64,000 bases of DNA from Paracyclopina nana (lineage: Eukaryota; Arthropoda; Copepoda; Cyclopoida; Cyclopettidae): assembly GCA_019096065.1 (NCBI GenBank), contig JAGUCH010000002.1:9250501-9314500 (forward strand), given 5' to 3'. Shown in pieces: positions 57,528-64,000 of the stretch (the stretch's first letter is position 1; every line of letters starts with the position of its first letter). The position numbers and the translations under genes are program-made. The notes beneath the pieces were generated by a model. The model saw only the letters and a list, made by a program, of their open reading frames with translations, searched no databases and had not been told where the DNA came from.

Positions 57528-60500
57528 TTTACGGAATGGTACTCCTTGCAAGTGAGCTCTTTGGCGACGAGTTGTTGCGCTTCCTCGGCTGAAAGCCGAC
57601 TGACTAGCCAAGCAAGGTGTCCGTCGACGAGGATCGAGGGGAGCGCGAGCGCGACTCTGGAGCAGCGACGTACGGCAGAGAAGGGATCCTCTATGCAGTA
57701 TGCACCATAAAAAAGAAAGCTGCTGCTTCGAGGGGACACACATGTAGCGAGCGTCGCATATATAAATCGGGAACTGTTGCTCCGAAATGTTGGTTGCGGC
57801 TACGCCAGCTCGATCGCTCCCCGCTATAGCAGCTGGTACGTAGAGAATCCCATTCTTTTTTTCTTCGATGATCGCGGGCATACCATGCTCGCCGCGTGGA
57901 TTATGAGGAATCCAATCATTGCAGCTCCGTACTGCGGCTCCACGCCGTCTATTGTTGCCACAACCATCGATCTGAATTGTTGGAATGACGGGACAAAACG
58001 ACACCCGAAAAAACACCTGCGATGACCGTTAGTATCGGACGCAAATCTACGTCTATACCCCAAATAGCCCTGCTCGATGTGATTCGCATTGGGAGCATGG
58101 CTGCCCTCCATGCATTTACCTATAGCCGAGCATATAAACTGAAGCCAGTTGATGTGCGCGTGTGTGCGACAAATGCTGGTATCATTTGGATTTTGAGTTT
58201 TGTGAGCTCAACGGGGCCCTTCTACCTGGACACCCGCTGAGATTTTCCCCTCCTCGTCCGCACTCTGCCATTGTGCTCGGGTGTCGACCATTCCGACCCA
58301 CTGCTGTTTGATCCGAAACCTTTGCGCTGCATTCAAGTCGAGCTGAGCCCAAAATTGAAAAGAGAAGCTGGTAAAACGCGAGCTGGCTATGTAGCCAGCG
58401 TTTTTCAGCTCCTTTTCCGTGAAGGCAGACACTGTAGAACCGAGCCGTCCGCTCGAGCATCCGCCGCCTTTGTCTGCGGACGTCCAACCTTGCTCCGCCC
58501 GGGTATGGACCCCGCAGACGAAGTCGACTTTGGTGGACCTCCCGCTGGTTTCAACTTCGACCACATGAACAACCATGATGCACGACTTCTCTAACTCGAA
58601 GTTGAAGACGAAAACCTTCATCGTAAAGAGAAACTGCTCGATGATCTCAAGTTACTGAAATCCTCTCGAATCCTCCCTCCCTCTCTCTCTCTCCCTCTTG
58701 GCAGGAGTCAGGCTATTGCTTCTGCTGTACGTCCGTCTTCTAAATCCAGAGAAACCTGAAGTCAGGTCTGAGTACGCATAAAAGTTGGACATATACATAA
58801 AACTGTCGAAACGACCACGGTCGTCAAAGACGATAGCGGTGACATTCCTTCTTCTTCGAGCACCACCAATGTTATTGTGCGAGGGGAAAGAACTTTTTTT
58901 TACCACGCTTGAAATGGTCAGCAGCATTTTGGGTCTTGACGAGCTTTGCATTCCTGCCTTATCAACGCAGCTTGTAACTTTTCGCCCTCAACAATGAAGA
59001 AGAGTTGGCAGTTTGGCCAGCAACAGGGGCAAAAACGTAATTAACTTTAGAGCGGACAGCGGCTAAAAAATGACGAGGGAAGGAGCATTTTTGCGTTTTG
59101 AAGCCCCTTCGCGCGCGCTTTTAATCCCGAATGATTGATGGGGCAGACATGCTAATCCGGGGCTTGAACGACTCAAGTTGCTAAAACTTCTCTTGCTCTT
59201 TTATACATTTGTAAGCACGCTCTATTTTTTCGGCCCAAACTTTTAAGCCATTACAATTTTTTCCCTCTCCTAGCTCTTCTAGGGCAAATGAGGCAATTTC
59301 AAAAACTTCTCCCAATTTAAGTTGAGCCTTTGAAAAAACCTCTGGGGGATACGGCAGCTACTTACTCCTTGAAACCTACATAGCCCTGCTAGCGTGGGTA
59401 CTTTACCATGGAGTGTGGCTAAATGTAGTGGGCTCACGTCGAAACTCACAATGGAATATGCTTGATTATTGCTCCATTGTTTTGTCGCAAGGCTCAGACA
59501 ATGCTCCTCTATCAACTTGATTCTGCACCGAGATCGACATTCCTTCACTAATCATTCGTGTCATCTACCGTCCATTTGTACAAAACCTCGCAGACGTGAA
59601 TGCACTTTTTTATGCCGCTGCCGTGGCTCTCTCTGTCTGTTTGATCATGGAAAAGTTTTAGAATTCACAACTTGAACTACTAATCAAGCCTACCATTCTG
59701 CTGAGAAGAGGCTAGAGCTTAATTGGATTACATTATAAGGAATGGAGTCAAGGGATGTTGATTGTTGGATTAAACTTGAAGTCTTCTCCAAGTTGTCCTC
59801 TCCAACACTAGATCACGTGCTACATAACTAGCATCAAATTTACGTTGCTAATAGTAAAGATTAATTTCATGCAATCTTGACAGAACTATTATTTACTGTT
59901 TCAGCTTCAGGATAAATCATGCAAGCTGAAATATTTTTGCTTCTTCAAAGTTTGCCATTAGGTCTCATCAATTATTACGTTCCTTGATCAGCATCTACAC
60001 CAGCTGAAGTAGCTTAGCAACACTTTGTTCCTTACTTAATTAGTGCCAAAGTAATCAAAACACCCTGAAGAGCTTGTCGACCACTTATTGGGAAAACGAT
60101 GAGGGTTTCGTTCTTGTTTTTTCTCCGTCTTTGGGCACCTTCGCTACGCACATGCATGTGGAAAAAAAGCATTAATTGGACCACACAGCTTGCAATGGAA
60201 TAAATAGCAGCCCTGGCAAAAAATGGCTTCCATCCACTTAGCATTAAGAAACCGAGATAATCTGATTTCCGGTTGGCGACATCAAAAGCACCGCTCAGCT
60301 AACCAAGAACCATGAAGAAACCTTTCTTTCCTACGCGCCTTTCACGCCTTCCTCCCGTCAAGAATCCGCCTCAAGTGTGACTTCGTCTTTGATGTGGATT
60401 TGAATTTCTTATTCATGAACGTTGTGCCATTCAAACATCATCCTTCAAGCATGTAAAGCAGCTGCTTGGCTTCCGCATGAAATGCACCAATAATACACAG

Positions 60501-60580
60501 TATCTGCGCGCTGCGTAGGCAAGATAAGAGCTTATCAGCTAAAATTCATAGTATTGGAAAGAAGGCGGAGAAGAAAAAAC
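57528..60580. other. Intergenic, mostly unassigned
   Basis: About 3 kb. 57.5-58.1 kb should hold the TMTC3 promoter. A CT run lies at 58676-58699. A minus-strand frame near 58652-58951 and a possible ankyrin-like exon at about 59366-59480 look partly protein-like but have no supporting gene model. Confidence 0.35.
59366..59480 (-). pseudogene. Possible ankyrin-like exon fragment
   Basis: On the minus strand the frame reads VSPLHLATLHGKVPTLAGL, close to the ankyrin-repeat pattern (TPLHLAA-HG), and ends at a consensus donor GTAAGT. No partner exons were found, so it may be a remnant or coincidence. Confidence 0.22.
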
Positions 60581-61120
60581 ATGTCAAATTCGGAAGTGGC
60601 GTCAAAATGCGTCTGGCTGCTCGTGATGACTACTTCACTTTTGCTACTTGGCTGCGGAACTTCTTCCTACCGTCACGACAAGTGCCAAGCTCAGCCTCTA
60701 TTGCCTCAGTGGATGATCATGGCTGGCGTGCTCCTATTCATTATTGGAGCCACAACCGCAGTCCTCTCTGTGTGGAGGAATAAATTGGCCAAGCAAAGGA
60801 AAACCCTCTTCTCAATTGGATGGGCCTTCTGCTGGGGCCTGATTCTCCTCGTTGGATATCTAATTTGGTTCGCAATGTGGATAGCTGGAACTTACTTCGC
60901 CATAGATACCATCCAGTCCATAAAAGTCAGCCACCAGCTCTCATTGGGCGCGAATGCTCGGAATTGCGACCACGCCACAATTGGCCCGGCTGGCGTCTCA
61001 ATTTTCATCATTTGGATCGTTTCGTTCCATTTTTGTGCCACTTTTGTGAAGACATTGGTGAAATCAAGAAACAAGAGCGCAAGAGGCAACGAGGAGCTCT
61101 ACGAGGCCGTGCCCAATTAA
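60581..61120 (+). CDS. TMEM272-like four-pass membrane protein
   Basis: A single exon of 179 residues from the ATG at 60581. Four hydrophobic segments are visible (about 8-27, 45-66, 81-108 and 139-160). Between the first two, the segment DKCQAQPLLPQWMIMAG matches the conserved CxAxPxIPxxLxVGG pattern of the TMEM272-like family. The ends are hydrophilic. Function unknown. Its stop is 10 bp from the convergent stop of the kringle protein. Confidence 0.75.
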   Translation: MSNSEVASKCVWLLVMTTSLLLLGCGTSSYRHDKCQAQPLLPQWMIMAGVLLFIIGATTAVLSVWRNKLAKQRKTLFSIGWAFCWGLILLVGYLIWFAMWIAGTYFAIDTIQSIKVSHQLSLGANARNCDHATIGPAGVSIFIIWIVSFHFCATFVKTLVKSRNKSARGNEELYEAVPN

Positions 61121-61130
61121 TTAGGCTGTA

Positions 61131-64000
61131 TTATTTGCATGATGTCAGAGGGGAGAAAATTATGCGCGCATAACCTGATTGACCTATTTGCGCTGCACAA
61201 TCGATGACGGCTTCCACACCAAAGTAGTCAACAAGGCCAAACGACAGGATCACTTCTTCATCTGGGCTGCCCTGGAAATGAAATTTTGCGAGATGATATT
61301 AGCTGCCATATTCTGCTACTAGCTTTTGAAGTTGCTGTTGTTGGTTCATCATTAATTTTCGCTAGATTAAACAGGAGCTAGAGAGATGTTCACTCTATGG
61401 AATTACCTCAATATCCAACGAAATTGAGCTTTCCCCACTCAGATGAAGCCCTTTGATTCTCTCCTTTGATACTGCTACATATTTTGCCAGTTCTCCGAGA
61501 AGTGCTACTTGAGACCCGTTTAAGTTCCACAAGGGTGACATGTACCAAAGTTTCATCTCATCCAACCCAAGATCTGGGATGGCAATGGAGTCGCCGAGCT
61601 TGATTTTTTTCAAGCTCGTAGCGGGGCTGCTGTTGTACAGGACATATTCTCCTACGTTGTTAAGATTAGCATCTGTTAACCCTAATTCTGGCCAGCTCAC
61701 GACTCCCACATTCTTTGTTTCCGACATAAATATCAGGGGAAACACGAACCGATCACTCAGAGTTGTCCAAGTTATCCAAATTTCACCCACTCCAAAGCCA
61801 TGCGGCTCCCTAGGATTATGTCTGCCTGAAAAGGCCATTTGGAGCATTTGGATGGGTGCAGCCAATGCTGGTTTATCGGGTACGAGTAGTCGACCATCTT
61901 GGCGACAAGTGCCCATGACAACTGCTTTATCGACATTATCTATGCGATCTCCGGGCCCAACTCCTCCTTTGGATATCAAGGAAACGACAGCCTGTCGCAC
62001 TGGATTTGGCTCTGGCATCAAATCGCATTCTGGTAATCCGGGGTCGTCCCCGTTTCCGACACCTCTCCTGCAATCCTCGCCGCAAATTGGTATGTCGCAA
62101 GACTCCCACTCCCAGAGGTCGGGATCCATATCGAGGCTGGCATTAGTGAAACACCAAGGTTTCCCTTCTCCCCATTGCGGAACAAAAGCTTTCACATTTC
62201 TGCACGCATTTCGCTCCAAGTCATTGTTTGGGACGGTGAAGTGAAAATCCAAATCATACCAGCTCATGCATTTCTTCCCTGACACTGAAACCAAAAAAGC
62301 TCGTTTGGCTAGCAATTGTTTTGGATGTCGAACCTTCAAGCTCCGAAGTTGTTGGCTTTTATGATATGCCTCGAACGACTTTTTTGTATCGGAAATGCAT
62401 TTTGGACTAAACGCGATATCGCTGAAAAATCTTACACGTGACAGATCCTAGGCCATCGTATCTATAGGAAACTTCCCACGGGAGATTTGGGTCCTCTTCT
62501 TCTGCGGTTATCATGCAATCATAGTAAAAAGGGTGGTCATAGTTGGTTTTGGATGACCAAAACGTGTCCTTAAAGGCGGCCAGGCCGAGCGAGGAAGACA
62601 TATAGGAGGATATTCCAATGCGCCAATTATCTCTGGAGAGCCTGTAGTCTCCACTCACTCGAGCAGCATTCACAGCCTCCGTTTCGACTGAGGCGAGTAT
62701 TGTTCTGGGAAGGGCCATGCAATATTTAATAAGAATGTTGTTCCTGGCAGCTCCTTTTCCCATTTGCACGAGCCAATTTCGAGCTGTATCAAAGTCCGTA
62801 TGCGTAGTGCTATGCGTAAATAATTAATGGCCTCGTCATGTATCAGCACCTGCCAAAATGTCGTCTCTCTCACCTCATTAGCAAGAATTGTACATCCAGC
62901 CAATCTTGCTCGTACATCTCGAGTCCCCATTTCTTGGCCTCGTGGAAGAGATCGTCCCAAAAGGCTTGATCTTGCGGCAAGGATATGCTCCGGTTATTCC
63001 CATCAGACTCTTTCGTATATACGGGTTGTTGGAGAATATCAGAAATCGTTGGAGCTGACTCCGGGAAAAATTACCGATGATGAAGTCGTATTGGCCACCG
63101 TTGGGTTTTGCATAGTCAGTCAGACCAGACCAATAGCGATTGTGAGCCACAACTGGCCAACCAGTCAGTTGTTGAACGTGATCAAGACCATTTGGAAAAA
63201 GTTCCGGAATCGCAGACCAATTTGTCACTCCTAAGGAAGGTCCCTTATAGTACCACCACGAATCGATCTTCAAAGACACCCAATTGCTATTACGACATCA
63301 AAAGTCGCATGATCAATTGTCACCTCTACGTATCTGATCGGCAGAGCGTCCTCTTCAAATGAAGTGTGGAGGCTGATCAAAGTATCCTCATATGTTGTTT
63401 CGTTATCCAGAGTTTTATAGTAGTAATAAGCTCCATTGTCAGTCCAATAGCCTCGATTTTTTAAGCACATTCAGTAGTTGGAAGGTATGAAAAGGCTGAA
63501 AGACGGCAATTACCTAAGTACTTCCTTGCCACGTCCCTTTCAATGTCGCTGATTTTTCCATGGTATTTTCGCAGCGTGCTCCCCCATCTAGTGAAAGCTT
63601 CATCAAAGGTGCGACCGGCAGCGAGCACAAACTCAATTTCAGTGCCATCCCTGGGAATCGCCTTTGGACTAAAAGCTATAAAATGGACCATAAAATTATT
63701 TAGATGTTCTCAATACCTCGATGCTTCCCATGAGACCAAAGTTGAGCACTTTATCATTGCCTGCACTCGTGCCCAAATTAGTCACCATGAAGTTATTCAA
63801 AGCAGACAGAACCACTACGGCAGAGTAATCCTGGTTGAAAAAAACTACCGGTCCCCCTAATTGGCCCCTCCTTATCGAATCCGGATTGGATGCAGTTCTA
63901 TACACAAGCAGGAAGAAATATCGAGGAATTGGAAATGGATTTTAAAATCGGCCTTACGAGGCCACTGATAAGGCCGCCCATCCTGCCATGTTCCCTCCGA
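61131..64000 (-). CDS. Glycoside-hydrolase-like TIM-barrel protein with an inserted kringle domain; partial at right edge
   Basis: Exons from the right edge: 63958-64000, 63717-63897, 63514-63661, 63324-63451, 63075-63267, 62874-63009, 62436-62809, 61407-62284 and 61131-61271; all phases agree, about 740 residues. The barrel-like part has YWTDNGAYYYY, then VEIDSWWYYKGP (about 63240-63267 and its junction), GLEMYEQDWLD, KYCMALPRTIL and SKDTFWSS-like motifs, reminiscent of clan-D hydrolases in which acidic residues in such strands are catalytic. Between the FWSSK motif and GGVGPGDRI lies a full kringle (62517 to 62082) with six cysteines and the signature ACRN, PWCF, CDIPIC. A beta-rich C-terminus follows, ending LTSCK. 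The N-terminus and any signal peptide are beyond the window. The substrate is unknown. Confidence 0.82.

Noticed and set aside
57182..57739. 185-residue minus-strand frame beside the TMTC3 start
   Set aside because: Out-of-frame reading of the first TMTC3 exon; the other frame carries the conserved TMTC3 motifs.
58182..58621. Overlapping frames on both strands near 58.2-58.6 kb
   Set aside because: Both frames are GC-driven, have no conserved motif and no splice signals, and each is an antisense shadow of the other.

Overview
This window is nuclear DNA of a small-genome animal. Nearly every gene has a clear metazoan relative (Mediator MED16, BMS1, RFC5, NAF1, GINS1, OST48, TMTC3, a UDP-glycosyltransferase, an FMO, an ENPP-like protein, a dynein heavy chain). 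Introns are mostly 50-60 nt with GT-AG ends and genes are packed closely. A TATA box followed 29 bp later by TCAGTT looks like an arthropod core promoter, so a crustacean or other arthropod is my best guess. I cannot name the species. All functions are inferred from residue patterns recalled from known families; no search was run.

Layout. 1-8750 (-): most of a divergent dynein heavy chain, continuing past the left edge, with a repeat-family insertion in one intron. 8863-11760 (-): MED16. 12020-13823 (+): UDP-glycosyltransferase. 13857-14409 (-): ARL14EP-like protein. 14632-14988 (-): small secreted protein. 15.5-20.3 kb: mostly non-coding, with a tRNA-like sequence inside a short inverted-repeat element and one possible secreted protein. 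20293-22029 (+): short intronless extended synaptotagmin. 22048-25572 (-): BMS1. 25726-26170: hAT-type MITE with a perfect 8-bp target duplication. 26303-27365 (+): RFC5. 27409-28467 (-): NAF1. 28722-29216 and 29225-29855 (+): a lysine-rich protein and GINS1, only 8 nt apart. 30255-31637 (+): OST48. 31819-33159 (+): FMO with a GC-AG intron. 33261-33615 (-): last exons of an unknown membrane protein. 34.26-34.8 kb: decayed repeat. 35501-37267 (-): ENPP-like pseudoenzyme. 38801-42857 (+): 1291-residue orphan protein. 42.9-54.5 kb: gene-poor, dominated by a large near-perfect palindrome flanked by the same terminal repeats as the dynein-intron insertion. 54543-57527 (-): TMTC3. 60581-61120 (+): TMEM272-like four-pass protein. 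61131-64000 (-): glycoside-hydrolase-like protein with a kringle domain inserted, continuing past the right edge.

The genes do not form one pathway. Several are housekeeping genes for transcription (MED16), ribosome and H/ACA RNP assembly (BMS1, NAF1), DNA replication (RFC5, GINS1) and the ER (OST48, TMTC3, E-Syt, UGT, FMO). The most unusual features are two apparent pseudoenzymes (a dynein whose main ATPase site is destroyed and an ENPP lacking its nucleophile and most metal ligands), the kringle-in-barrel architecture, and a mobile family whose ends are built from an iterated 16-bp unit around a 2.6-kb foldback.
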